Assembly (NCBI GenBank): GCA_028532765.1
Contig: JAQQAR010000076.1
Location: forward strand, 1-64,000
Reading direction: 5' to 3'
DNA from: Sphaerochaetaceae bacterium
GTDB taxonomy: Bacteria; Spirochaetota; Spirochaetia; Sphaerochaetales; Sphaerochaetaceae
Length of the DNA: 64,000 nucleotides
The position numbers were made by a program, and so were the translations under genes. The notes under the pieces were generated by a model that was given only the letters and a program-made list of their open reading frames with translations, ran no database searches and had not been told where the DNA came from. Positions 54,592-62,442 of this stretch are shown here, piece after piece. Position 1 is the first letter of the stretch, and each line of letters begins with the position of its first letter.

Positions 54592-55194
54592 TTATTGTTC
54601 CGCTTTGAAAACGATGTCCTGGATGGAAGGAGAAAGGAACGGACGAAGCAGTTCCGCAGTCTCCTCTGCACTGAAATCATAGAATGCCGAACCATCCTTC
54701 TCACTCACCCTGAAACCAGATCTTGCAGAAGGCACTGCCTTGATCTCAAGACCTTTCTTGAGTTCATCACCAAGCTCCTTTTTCAGGGATGTTGCGAGCT
54801 GATCGAAATCTTTCTTGCTCAGCTGCAGTTCCTTTCCCCCGATATCTGAAAGGGAAGAAACAACCTTGATAATTACATTGACAAGGTCCTTGCTGGAATA
54901 GGCTTTCTCTATATCAGCTGTAAGAATCCTGTCCAGTTCAGCCTGTATGGCCTTCTTCAGGGAGAGTAGTACATCCCTGCTTGCCTGCTGAAGACTGCTG
55001 ATTGCACTCTGGTCCCGCGTCTGGATCTCTTTGTGAGCTTTCTCGATTTCCCGAGCAGCCTCTTTGCGGGCTTTCTCTACCAATGTTGCGGCCTCAGCCT
55101 TTGCATCAGCAATAATCTGATCAGCCTCTTTCTGGGCAGCCTCAATTCCATCCCTGCGGATGGAAGCAACCAAATCTTGAATCTGTTGAGCCAT
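54592..55194 (-). CDS. ntpE: V-type ATPase subunit E (peripheral stalk)
   Basis: 200 residues. Residues 1-70 form a long charged helix (EAAQKEADQIIADAKAEAATL, EKARKEAAREIEKAHKE) and the C-terminal part is the globular head with SGFRVSEKDGSAFYDFS. It connects the A3B3 head to the membrane stator. First gene of the operon; AGGA lies before the ATG, and a promoter is at 55283-55311. Confidence 0.93.
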   Translation of the reverse strand: MAQQIQDLVASIRRDGIEAAQKEADQIIADAKAEAATLVEKARKEAAREIEKAHKEIQTRDQSAISSLQQASRDVLLSLKKAIQAELDRILTADIEKAYSSKDLVNVIIKVVSSLSDIGGKELQLSKKDFDQLATSLKKELGDELKKGLEIKAVPSARSGFRVSEKDGSAFYDFSAEETAELLRPFLSPSIQDIVFKAEQ

Positions 55195-55282
55195 CTGAAT
55201 TCCTACCTTGTCCTAGAGTTCCAATAGGTCACGAAATATTTGGATTCTGCCTATATACGCAAAATTTGCCAAACTGTAGGGA

Positions 55283-55311
55283 ATTATCGTGCAATGAACA
55301 TAAAATTTCAA
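55283..55311 (-). promoter_or_regulatory. Promoter of the V-ATPase operon
   Basis: TTGAAA (55306-55311) and GATAAT (55283-55288) on the minus strand are 17 bases apart; each matches five of six consensus bases. About 80 bases of leader precede ntpE. Confidence 0.65.
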
Positions 55312-55415
55312 CCTATTTGTCAATTTTTGTCCATTTGGCTATATCTATTCCCCAATAGCCAAAAGAAATCACCGGAATTCTATACCCTTCCCGATATTTT
55401 TGCTAGGATGTTCCC

Positions 55416-55730
55416 ATGAATATGCTTGCTAGACATGCCCATCTCTATACCAACGATAGTAAACGAGGGATTCTCTGTATTGAAAATCTTCACGATGGGA
55501 TGGTCCACCTTCTTATCAGTGAAAATATGGCAAAAGACATACAAGCTATACGGTTCCGTCTTGATCTTGGGACATTTGCGCATACAGCTCTCCAGGATGC
55601 ATATGAGCATATTGGTCTGGAAGTATTTTCCATCAGGGTATTGGTAACCGCTGATGAGGATGAAGACTTGGATGAACTGCTCGCTGCACAAGAGACTTTA
55701 CTGCTATCGCAGGGCAAATTACTTTATTGA
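55416..55730 (+). CDS. Degenerate GIY-YIG-type small protein
   Basis: 104 residues. It resembles the 112-residue GIY-YIG-like protein at 57468 in length and layout: a first strand (RGILCIENLHD), a second strand (MVHLLISEN), a helical middle (FRLDLGTFAHTALQDAYEHIG) and an acidic C-terminal helix. The GIY triad reads GIL and the YIG triad reads LLI, so both catalytic tyrosines are missing. AGGA lies 7 bases before the ATG. It is divergent from the V-ATPase operon. Nuclease activity is not expected; a regulatory or binding role is possible but unsupported. Confidence 0.65.
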   Translation: MNMLARHAHLYTNDSKRGILCIENLHDGMVHLLISENMAKDIQAIRFRLDLGTFAHTALQDAYEHIGLEVFSIRVLVTADEDEDLDELLAAQETLLLSQGKLLY

Positions 55731-55777
55731 AGCATATATGTTGATATTCCTCTTACAGATGTACAAGGAGGAATATC

Positions 55778-56179
55778 ATGTACGGGAGAATCCAGAAACA
55801 TAGTACGGTAAGGCTCTTCAGTAATGCACAGGAGGCCTATCGACTGCTTGCACACTATTATCTGAAAGTTACAAATGCGGGTGGGTGTATTCTTGATTAC
55901 CTATTACTGCCCCATTCAATTGACTTGTTGCTCTCCTTTCCCAATACCATGAATAATCTTATTGCAGTGGATTCCGCCCATTTGCTTCCACTCTTTGGTA
56001 CATTGGGAGCCAGGGGGAAACACTACCCTTTCTCTGGTACCTATGAACTCTACCATGCAAGTCACTGTTTCTGTGAATTGGGAAAGGCAGGAACAAATGT
56101 CCTGCCTTTCAGCTTGGAATCAATTTTGCAGGAAAAGAAACGTGCTAGGATTTGTTCGCCTTCGCCTTGTCTTTTTTGA
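55778..56179 (+). CDS. Hypothetical protein, 133 residues
   Basis: A strong ribosome-binding site (AAGGAGG, 6 bases before the ATG at 55778) and ordinary codon use support translation. No family is recognised. The middle has a hydrophobic stretch ([18 protein letters not shown]) that is not long enough for a clear membrane helix, and many His and Cys residues. The 3' end overlaps the convergent udp gene by 35 bases, and a hairpin lies inside the coding sequence at 56083-56109. The last 20 residues, rich in Arg, Ser and Pro, look unlike a normal C-terminus, so a truncation or frameshift is possible. Confidence 0.5.
   Translation: MYGRIQKHSTVRLFSNAQEAYRLLAHYYLKVTNAGGCILDYLLLPHSIDLLLSFPNTMNNLIAVDSAHLLPLFGTLGARGKHYPFSGTYELYHASHCFCELGKAGTNVLPFSLESILQEKKRARICSPSPCLF
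56083..56109 (-). terminator. Hairpin after udp
   Basis: AAAGGCAGGA and TCCTGCCTTT are exact 10-bp complements with a 7-base loop, 36 bases past the udp stop. On the minus strand it ends in TTTCCC, so termination is plausible but not strong. It lies within the opposite-strand ORF. Confidence 0.55.
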
Positions 56180-56936
56180 TAAGATTACGAACCCCTTGGA
56201 TTGTTACTCGTATGGCATCCTCGGTATCGTGGAGCTTTGGGTTCTCCATACCCAGGAGTTCACGCTCCTGGTTACCCACCACAAAGAAATCACTACCACA
56301 GCGAACACCCAAGTGTGCAGCAACCACAAAGAGAGCAGCACTCTCCATCTCGCTTGCCAAGACACCAAGTCGTTTCCAAGCCTCCCACTTATTAATCAGA
56401 TCATAGCTGACCGGCATCAGGGAAGGATCATGCTGACCGTAAAAAGAGTCCTTGCATTGTACGACACCCAGGTGACTTCTTTTTTCAAGTTGGTCGGCAG
56501 CCTCTTTCAATGCTGATACAACCTCAAAGTTAGCTACAGCAGGAAATTCTATAGGTGCATACTCCCTGCTGGTTCCTTCCATTCTTACAGCACCGGTAGC
56601 AATCACGACATCACCGCCCATCACTTCCAAGGCGATACCACCACAGGTACCCATGCGGATGAATGTATCACTTCCACATTTGAAGAGTTCTTCCATTGCA
56701 ATGGAGGCCGAAGGGCCACCAATACCAGTGGAGGTAACCGATACCTTCTCCCCATCCAGGAACCCTGTATAGGTAACATATTCCCTGCTATCAGCCACCA
56801 GAGACGCATCATCAAGATACTTAGCAATCAGTGGCACCCGCTTCGGATCACCAGGAAGAATGACATATCTACCTACATCGCCCTCTTTGATATGCAAATG
56901 GTATTGAATACCTGTTCCGTTCATATAGTCTGACAT
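56145..56936 (-). CDS. udp: Uridine phosphorylase
   Basis: 263 residues, nucleoside-phosphorylase I fold. [19 protein letters not shown] starts the domain; RMGTCGGIA and [15 protein letters not shown] bind phosphate and ribose; [13 protein letters not shown] near the C-terminus binds the ribose. It converts uridine and phosphate to uracil and ribose 1-phosphate. The SEMESAA motif fits uridine phosphorylase rather than PNP of the DeoD type, though promiscuity is common. GGAGG lies before the ATG. Confidence 0.92.
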   Translation of the reverse strand: MSDYMNGTGIQYHLHIKEGDVGRYVILPGDPKRVPLIAKYLDDASLVADSREYVTYTGFLDGEKVSVTSTGIGGPSASIAMEELFKCGSDTFIRMGTCGGIALEVMGGDVVIATGAVRMEGTSREYAPIEFPAVANFEVVSALKEAADQLEKRSHLGVVQCKDSFYGQHDPSLMPVSYDLINKWEAWKRLGVLASEMESAALFVVAAHLGVRCGSDFFVVGNQERELLGMENPKLHDTEDAIRVTIQGVRNLIKKDKAKANKS

Positions 56937-56991
56937 AGATCCTCCCTCACCATTTCATGGTATCACCCACTGTATCTGGGTGCAAGCTATC

Positions 56992-57471
56992 TCAGTACCC
57001 CATCTGCTTCAACATATCTGCAAGCACACGAAACCGCTCACCAAGTCGTTCCCCTTCCTGGGATAGGGCATCATTGAGCAGTCGAATATCGGTATCAATC
57101 ATTGGATTATCTGTGCAAACCTCGACGCTCATAGCATCCCCTTGCAGTCCAATACGGTCAATGGTCTCTTGATCTGGATCATAGAACTTAGGAAATCGAT
57201 AGGCATCCTGAAAATACAGATTGGTCCTACATATCAGGATTGCCAAGTCAAGTGCACGGGTAAGGGGAAGTTCTTCACTCTGGCGTGACCACTTCTCGCC
57301 AGTATAACGCCACACCTTTGCTGATGCTTCCACACTGCCCCGATCATTCCACTGAGCCAATCCAATCGAGAGACCTTTGGCATCACTTTCATTTGCCTGT
57401 TTTCCATCAACGTGTTCATAGTTCGGTACCACGATAACGGGCTTGTGTTTCAAACTTGTAGGTATCTTCAT
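56992..57471 (-). CDS. DUF6530-type protein
   Basis: 159 residues, no signal or membrane segment. The whole sequence follows a family known to me from Bacillus and related bacteria (KHKPVIVVPNYEHVDGK, DAKGLSIGLAQWNDR, WRYTGEKWSRQSEELPL, IDRIGLQGDAMSVEVCTDNP). Function is unknown; the conserved Trp, Arg and Asp suggest an enzyme or a ligand-binding protein. Its start overlaps the preceding GIY-YIG-type gene by 4 bases, so the two are translationally coupled. Confidence 0.72.
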   Translation of the reverse strand: MKIPTSLKHKPVIVVPNYEHVDGKQANESDAKGLSIGLAQWNDRGSVEASAKVWRYTGEKWSRQSEELPLTRALDLAILICRTNLYFQDAYRFPKFYDPDQETIDRIGLQGDAMSVEVCTDNPMIDTDIRLLNDALSQEGERLGERFRVLADMLKQMGY

Positions 57472-57806
57472 ACATGTATCTCCTTTGCGTGTATATAGGT
57501 TTGTTTCATCATGGAGAGCAGGGTATCCAGTTCTGCACGATAATCCGAAACATCCTCTTGATAATCCAGCTCTTCTAAAACGGAAAAATCCATAATGGAA
57601 GGCCCATGCTTGCTATAGCTATCCTGTAATGATGGATAGTTTGCAAGTGCCCCAACAGAGAGACGGAAAAAGAGAGAGTTCTTGGTTGCCTGAAAATTTT
57701 TGCTTACACCCAGGTACTCTTGTGAAGTACTGGCATCAACCAAAAGAAATACACCCATTGGTGGTTTTTGCTCCTCATAAAGGGCTCTAAGATGTTTCTT
57801 GTTCAT
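57468..57806 (-). CDS. GIY-YIG-type small protein
   Basis: 112 residues. The first strands carry a weakened motif, PMGVFLL ... YLGVSKN, with GVF in place of GIY and YLG in place of YIG. The helical middle (RLSVGALANYPSLQDSYSKHG) and the ending LEELDYQEDVSDYRAELDTLL match a family of small GIY-YIG-like proteins in Firmicutes. AGGA lies 6 bases before the ATG. It forms a 4-base overlap with the DUF6530 gene. The related ORF at 55416 lies 1.7 kb away and is more degenerate. Confidence 0.75.
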   Translation of the reverse strand: MNKKHLRALYEEQKPPMGVFLLVDASTSQEYLGVSKNFQATKNSLFFRLSVGALANYPSLQDSYSKHGPSIMDFSVLEELDYQEDVSDYRAELDTLLSMMKQTYIHAKEIHV

Positions 57807-57816
57807 ACTGAATCCT

Positions 57817-57848
57817 TTAGTAAATTACTAAATTAGTATACTTAGTAA
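57817..57848. promoter_or_regulatory. Triple TTAGTAA repeat before the GIY-YIG operon
   Basis: TTTAGTAA (57817-57824) and TTACTAAA (57826-57833) form an inverted repeat with a 1-base centre; a third unit TTAGTAA follows at 57842-57848. On the minus strand TATACT lies between them and could be the -10 of the GIY-YIG/DUF6530 operon. Repeated palindromic units over a -10 suggest an operator. Confidence 0.5.
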
Positions 57849-57869
57849 AAAGCCCTCTGTAAAGAGGGC
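57847..57869 (-). terminator. Intrinsic terminator of mutS2
   Basis: On the minus strand GCCCTCT and AGAGGGC form a perfect 7-bp stem with a 4-base loop (57852-57869), followed directly by T5. It lies 13 bases after the mutS2 stop. Confidence 0.9.
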
Positions 57870-57882
57870 ATGATCAATATTT

Positions 57883-60231
57883 CTAAAGTTGCACGTATGT
57901 TTTTCCCATACCTCCATCCTCTGGTGTGGCAAATCGGAATCCTTGTATCGAGCGATGCTTCTCCAGATACGAGGAAATCCCCTTGGAGAGAATTCCGTCC
58001 CCATACCCATGGATGACGGAAAATTGAGAAACACCATGAACCAAACAGCTTTCAATCTGTTGCTCAAGGGAAGAGAGAGCTTCCTCCAGGGTATACCCTC
58101 TCAGGTCAAGCATCAGTCTAGGCCGCGGAGTACTGCTATGGTAGGACACCAATACTTTCTTCTGTTGCTCCTTGATTGCTTGCAATTGCTTGCCCTCGAG
58201 TGTCATTCGCATTGAGCCAATCGCGACAAGATATTTATTCCTTCCCTGCTGTTTTAGGATTTTTCCCAATCGTTTTGCAGTTCCACAGAGCACTTCCATG
58301 CCTTCACTGAACTCCTGTGGATTTTGGACCTCCAGATCTGAAAGCTCCTCTTCACTCTGTTCCAGCAGAGCTTGTTCATCTTGCACCCTGTCCTCAAGGC
58401 TTTGTACATACGCTTTCACCTGTTTGCGTTTAGCCTTATCCAGTTCACCTTCCCTCATGGTCTTTACAAGGTTTTCCAACTCTTTTCGTTTTGCACTCAT
58501 GAATCGGGCAAGCTCAGTTGTTTGTTCATCCTTGAGCTGTGCTTCTCTTTGACGTACACGAAGCTCCTTGAGCTGAAGTTGTTTCACCTCTTGCTGAAGC
58601 GTGTAATACCGTTTTTGGGTTTTCTCTTCCTGCTTCTCAAGCTCTTTCCGTTTTTCCTCAAGATCCTTGATGATGGAAGCAATCTGGACCGCTTCACTGC
58701 CAAGGTACTGTTCAGCACGAGATATGACTTCCTCAGGAAGTTTCATATAGCGGGCAGTATCGATCGCGTGGCTCTCTCCCGGCAATCCTTGTATGACCCT
58801 GAAGGTTGGCATATGTGAGTGCTCATTGAACTCCATAGAGGCATTGATCACTTCCTTCTTTGCATAGGCAAACTGCTTGAGCACTCCATGATGACTCGTT
58901 ACCAAAGTCAGTTTTGCCTTCTCCAAACAGAATTCAAGGACAGAGCGGGCAATTGCAGAACCTTCCACTGGATCGGTGCCACTACCAAGTTCATCGAGAA
59001 TAACCAAACTTCTCTCACTCATGTTTCTGAGAATGTAACCAATCTGTTTCATATGGCCGCTGAAGGTGGAAAGCTCTTCCTCAATCGATTGTTCGTCACC
59101 AATATCAGTAAACAGATTGTCAAATAAGGGCAGGCTGCTCCCCTCTTTTGCGGGAATGAATCCACAGTATTGATTAAGCAGTGCAAACAACCCCACAGTC
59201 TTGATCGTAACAGTCTTTCCTCCAGCATTCGGACCGCTGATGACTACTGCCCGTACACCTTCTTCGAGTGCAATGGAGATAGGAACAGCTTTTCTGCCCA
59301 ACAATGGATGTCGGGCCAGCTCAAGGTTGCATCGTTTTGTCTTCAGGTCTGTGGCGGTACAGTGTGTTTCCAGAGCCCAAAGAGCGATAGAGAATATGGC
59401 ATCAAGCATGCCAATACGAGTGGATAAAGCGTTCAGCTGCGTTCTGAGTGCTCTTGCACTGCTGTTCAGTTCCCTGAGAATCTTCGCTATTTCCACGAAT
59501 ATCTGGTTCTGTGCGATCATCACCGAATTGTTCATCTCTACAAGGGTATAGGGTTCCATGAATACGGTATTCCCTGAACTGGAACTGCTGGATACAAATC
59601 CTTGTACCTGACTTCTCCGGTCACTTCTTACGGGAATGACCAATCTTCCATCCCTCATTGCTTCCTGGTCCGTTTGCACTGCAGTGGGATTGCTCCTGAT
59701 GAACTGGGCACAGAAGCGGGATCGTTCGCTCTTGGCTGCCTCCACCTGGCGGAAGAGAGCACTTATCCTTGGATGGGTATTTCTTACCTGACCACTCTCA
59801 TCGAGCGTGTTCTCAGCTTGGTCAGCGAAAGCCACCAGTTCATGTGGCAACCCTTCTCCCAAGAGCGGGTGCAACACCGAGAAGTAACCATCAGGATCCT
59901 GCACAGACTCCATATGCTTATACAGATGCTCAGCACTACGGATATACCGGGCAAGGTCGAGCAGTTCATACCCTTCTGCTCCTTGGGTAGGATCATCAAG
60001 AGATGAGAGCGTTTCCTGGATTGCAGGGAATGAGTGGATGATGAGCCTATCGGCTCCTGAGAGCAGTTTCATTGCTGCTGAAACTTGTCTCTGACGTACG
60101 GTAAGCTCATCCTGTGTATCTAAAAAAGGAAGCGTTTTAAGAACTTGCACACCTTCTGGTGCGTGACTCATGCTCTGTATCTGTTGTAAAACCTGGAAGA
60201 ACCCCAGCTCTTCAATACTCTTGTGATTCAT
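57883..60231 (-). CDS. mutS2: Endonuclease MutS2
   Basis: 782 residues. No mismatch-recognition domain; MutS core and ATPase with Walker A ISGPNAGGKTVTIK and Walker B LVILDELGSGTDPVEG, a long coiled coil (about residues 515-640), and a C-terminal Smr nuclease domain (LDLRGYTLEEAL, IHGYGDGILSKGI). MutS2 suppresses recombination, and in Bacillus it rescues collided ribosomes. ATG 60231 is chosen for the family N-terminus and GGAG nearby; it overlaps rsgA by 20 bases. Confidence 0.95.
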   Translation of the reverse strand: MNHKSIEELGFFQVLQQIQSMSHAPEGVQVLKTLPFLDTQDELTVRQRQVSAAMKLLSGADRLIIHSFPAIQETLSSLDDPTQGAEGYELLDLARYIRSAEHLYKHMESVQDPDGYFSVLHPLLGEGLPHELVAFADQAENTLDESGQVRNTHPRISALFRQVEAAKSERSRFCAQFIRSNPTAVQTDQEAMRDGRLVIPVRSDRRSQVQGFVSSSSSSGNTVFMEPYTLVEMNNSVMIAQNQIFVEIAKILRELNSSARALRTQLNALSTRIGMLDAIFSIALWALETHCTATDLKTKRCNLELARHPLLGRKAVPISIALEEGVRAVVISGPNAGGKTVTIKTVGLFALLNQYCGFIPAKEGSSLPLFDNLFTDIGDEQSIEEELSTFSGHMKQIGYILRNMSERSLVILDELGSGTDPVEGSAIARSVLEFCLEKAKLTLVTSHHGVLKQFAYAKKEVINASMEFNEHSHMPTFRVIQGLPGESHAIDTARYMKLPEEVISRAEQYLGSEAVQIASIIKDLEEKRKELEKQEEKTQKRYYTLQQEVKQLQLKELRVRQREAQLKDEQTTELARFMSAKRKELENLVKTMREGELDKAKRKQVKAYVQSLEDRVQDEQALLEQSEEELSDLEVQNPQEFSEGMEVLCGTAKRLGKILKQQGRNKYLVAIGSMRMTLEGKQLQAIKEQQKKVLVSYHSSTPRPRLMLDLRGYTLEEALSSLEQQIESCLVHGVSQFSVIHGYGDGILSKGISSYLEKHRSIQGFRFATPEDGGMGKTYVQL

Positions 60232-61180
60232 CTCTCTCCATTCGTTTGACCCAGGATTTTGAACGGTCATTCTTTCCCATCCATTCAGGTTTCTTTTCAT
60301 CAAGGGAAGCAAGCATCCTGAGATAGCTCTCATATCTATCGTAGTGAATGAGATCCTGTTCCACTGCTTCCATCACCTTGCATCCAGGTTCTCCCTGATG
60401 CAGGCATCCTTCATACGTACATGAGCCTGCAAACTCCGCAAACTCAGGAAAAGCATCGCTTAATTCGTGGGGATCGGTGTGTGGTACGAGAAACTCCCTT
60501 ACCCCAGGCGTATCTGCAATCGTAAAATCAGGACCATGCAACAACAGAGCATGATTGGTGGTATGCCGACCACGATTATACTTATGGGAGATTTCCCCTG
60601 TCTTTTGCTCTACTCCCAGCAATCGGTTGATCAACGTTGATTTTCCAACCCCACTCTGTCCGACAAATGCCACTGTCTTACCCTTAAGAACCTCATGCAA
60701 TCGATCAAGATTCTCTCCATTGGCAGCACTGACCGCCATCGTCTGATACCCAAGTTTACCGTAAAGGGAAAAGCGCTCATGTTCTTCCTCTGTGAGAAGG
60801 ATGTCACTCTTGTTCAGGATAATCATAACCGGTGCTTTACGGGAGCAAGCTATTACCCGGTCGATGAATCGTGGCCTGAAAGGAGGACTTTCAACACTGC
60901 TTACACAGACGACCAAATCCATGTTGGCTACCACGGTCTGATTACATCCTTTCTTCGCATTCCAGCGCTGGAAACAGTTACGTCTCTCGAGCCGTTCCGT
61001 GATCAAACCCTCTCCCTCATTGGTAAGGACAAAAAATACCTGGTCCCCTACGGCAAGTGGATTGTACTCATCGGTAACTTGGAACAACTGTTTTCCCTTG
61101 ATACGGCAAAGATAGGAGTTCCCTTGAGACTCCACCGTATAAATGTTGTTGATCCCTCTGGTTATCAGGCCTGTTTGCAT
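60212..61180 (-). CDS. rsgA: Ribosome small-subunit biogenesis GTPase RsgA
   Basis: 322 residues. An OB-fold N-terminus, then a circularly permuted GTPase with G4 (LNKSD), G1 (GQSGVGKSTLINRLL) and G3 (DTPGVREF), and a zinc finger with Cys and His (CTYEGCLHQGEPGC). It tests maturation of the 30S subunit. A promoter with 17-base spacing is at 61203-61231. Co-directional with mutS2, with a 20-base overlap. Confidence 0.95.
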   Translation of the reverse strand: MQTGLITRGINNIYTVESQGNSYLCRIKGKQLFQVTDEYNPLAVGDQVFFVLTNEGEGLITERLERRNCFQRWNAKKGCNQTVVANMDLVVCVSSVESPPFRPRFIDRVIACSRKAPVMIILNKSDILLTEEEHERFSLYGKLGYQTMAVSAANGENLDRLHEVLKGKTVAFVGQSGVGKSTLINRLLGVEQKTGEISHKYNRGRHTTNHALLLHGPDFTIADTPGVREFLVPHTDPHELSDAFPEFAEFAGSCTYEGCLHQGEPGCKVMEAVEQDLIHYDRYESYLRMLASLDEKKPEWMGKNDRSKSWVKRMERDESQEY

Positions 61181-61202
61181 CTCTTTCTAGCTCCCAGGAA
61201 GT

Positions 61203-61231
61203 ACTGTATCTGCAAACGGGGCTCTTGACAA
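61203..61231 (-). promoter_or_regulatory. Promoter of rsgA
   Basis: TTGTCA (61226-61231) and TACAGT (61203-61208) on the minus strand, 17-base spacer. The -35 overlaps the -35 of the opposing promoter. Confidence 0.5.
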
Positions 61232-61252
61232 CCAGATGGTATTTGATACTGT
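61225..61252 (+). promoter_or_regulatory. Promoter of the pentapeptide-repeat gene
   Basis: Perfect TTGACA (61225-61230) and TACTGT (61247-61252), 16-base spacer, on the plus strand. The predicted transcription start falls at about the start codon 61259. Confidence 0.45.
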
Positions 61253-61258
61253 AATGCT

Positions 61259-61837
61259 ATGTTCAGTTTTAAAACGTGCTCTCACCCACTCTGCCATACC
61301 TATGTATGCAATGAAGGCAGCCATTGTTATCGCCACAGCGAGAACCAAGACGAACTCTACCAGGATTGTCTTGATCGGCTAACCGGCAGCAACGATATTG
61401 TTGACTATTCTTTGACTGGTAGTGAGTTTGACAACCTAACCTTGGGCAAGAAAACCATTTCTGCCTCCAACATGGCTTGGTGCACTTTTCGAGGTGTGGA
61501 TTTCTCACAAGTCACCTTACTCAACAGTTTTTTCGATTTTTGTCTCTTCGAAAAGTGCAAATTCAACAGTATCATCTCCCGCTACAGTGTATTTTCCGGT
61601 AGTAAGATGATCGACTGTGATTTCTCAGGTAGCATGATCATGCATACCAATTTCAGTGGAATTGACACACTTCGTTGTTCATTCGGAGACTGTGACCTCT
61701 ACTTTTCGACCTTCAATTCAAGTTTCCTCAGGGATACTGATTTTGAGGATTGCAACTTGAAGAAAGCCGACTTTGTCTATACTGACAGGAGACGCGTCTC
61801 CTTCCGCTACTCCAATTGGGAGGAGGCACGCTTTTGA
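61259..61837 (+). CDS. Pentapeptide-repeat-like protein with Cys/His-rich N-terminus
   Basis: 192 residues. After residue 50 the sequence follows the A(D/N)Lxx-type quadrilateral beta-helix with aromatic central positions (SEFDNLT, CTFRGVDFSQV, CDFSGSMIMHTNFSG, TDFEDCNLKKADFVYTD). The first 25 residues contain Cys7, Cys11, Cys17, Cys23 and several His (CSHPLCHTYVCNEGSHCYRH), possibly a metal site. No Shine-Dalgarno lies before ATG 61259, and the likely promoter is so close that the mRNA may be leaderless. Function is unknown. The stop overlaps the start of the next gene. Confidence 0.8.
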   Translation: MFSFKTCSHPLCHTYVCNEGSHCYRHSENQDELYQDCLDRLTGSNDIVDYSLTGSEFDNLTLGKKTISASNMAWCTFRGVDFSQVTLLNSFFDFCLFEKCKFNSIISRYSVFSGSKMIDCDFSGSMIMHTNFSGIDTLRCSFGDCDLYFSTFNSSFLRDTDFEDCNLKKADFVYTDRRRVSFRYSNWEEARF

Positions 61838-62442
61838 ATATCTATCAGCATTTCTCAGTCGTAGGTTTCTGTAATACCTATTTGGTTGCCCGTAAGGAGG
61901 GCAGTGATGCCCTCTTGATCGACCCTGGACATGTGGATACGGAGTTGATCAACTTGATTGAGGCAAATAGGTACAAATTGAAACATGTACTGCTTACCCA
62001 TCGACACCCTTCCCATACAGAGGGACTTGGCACCCTGAAGAAGATCTACGATGTGGAGGTCCATGCCTCAGCCTTTAGTAGCTATGAATTTCTCTATCAT
62101 CCAATTGAGGATGCAGAAGTTCTTAATCTCTGTGGTTTGGAAATTGAGGTCATCCATATACCGGGTCACAGTTTGGACAGCATGGTATATAAAATCGACC
62201 ATGCATTATTTACTGGTGATACGCTGCTTTGTGGTAGAATAGGGTCAACACCCGGATACCGGGAGCAGGCTCTGCTTATCTCATCCATCAATCAGAAACT
62301 AATGACACTCGATGAGAACATACTTCTCTTCCCAGGACATGGCACGGCAAGCAAGTTGAGAATCGAGCGTATGTTCAACCACGATCTTTTGCAGTTGGGC
62401 AAGATTGAGACCGAGCGCCAGAATTGGAGAGAGGATGAGTAG
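61834..62442 (+). CDS. Metallo-beta-lactamase-fold hydrolase, glyoxalase II-like
   Basis: 202 residues. Fold blocks: DPGHVDTEL, the metal motif LLTHRHPSHTEGL, HIPGHSLDSMVYKID, LFTGDTLLCG and FPGHGTAS. The HxHxDH motif is altered to HRHPSH: the conserved Asp is Ser, which would weaken the second metal site. TTG 61834 is chosen because GGAGGAGG lies 7 bases upstream; it overlaps the preceding stop. The 3' end overlaps the convergent pseudouridine synthase gene by 68 bases. Substrate unknown. Confidence 0.85.
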   Translation: MNIYQHFSVVGFCNTYLVARKEGSDALLIDPGHVDTELINLIEANRYKLKHVLLTHRHPSHTEGLGTLKKIYDVEVHASAFSSYEFLYHPIEDAEVLNLCGLEIEVIHIPGHSLDSMVYKIDHALFTGDTLLCGRIGSTPGYREQALLISSINQKLMTLDENILLFPGHGTASKLRIERMFNHDLLQLGKIETERQNWREDE

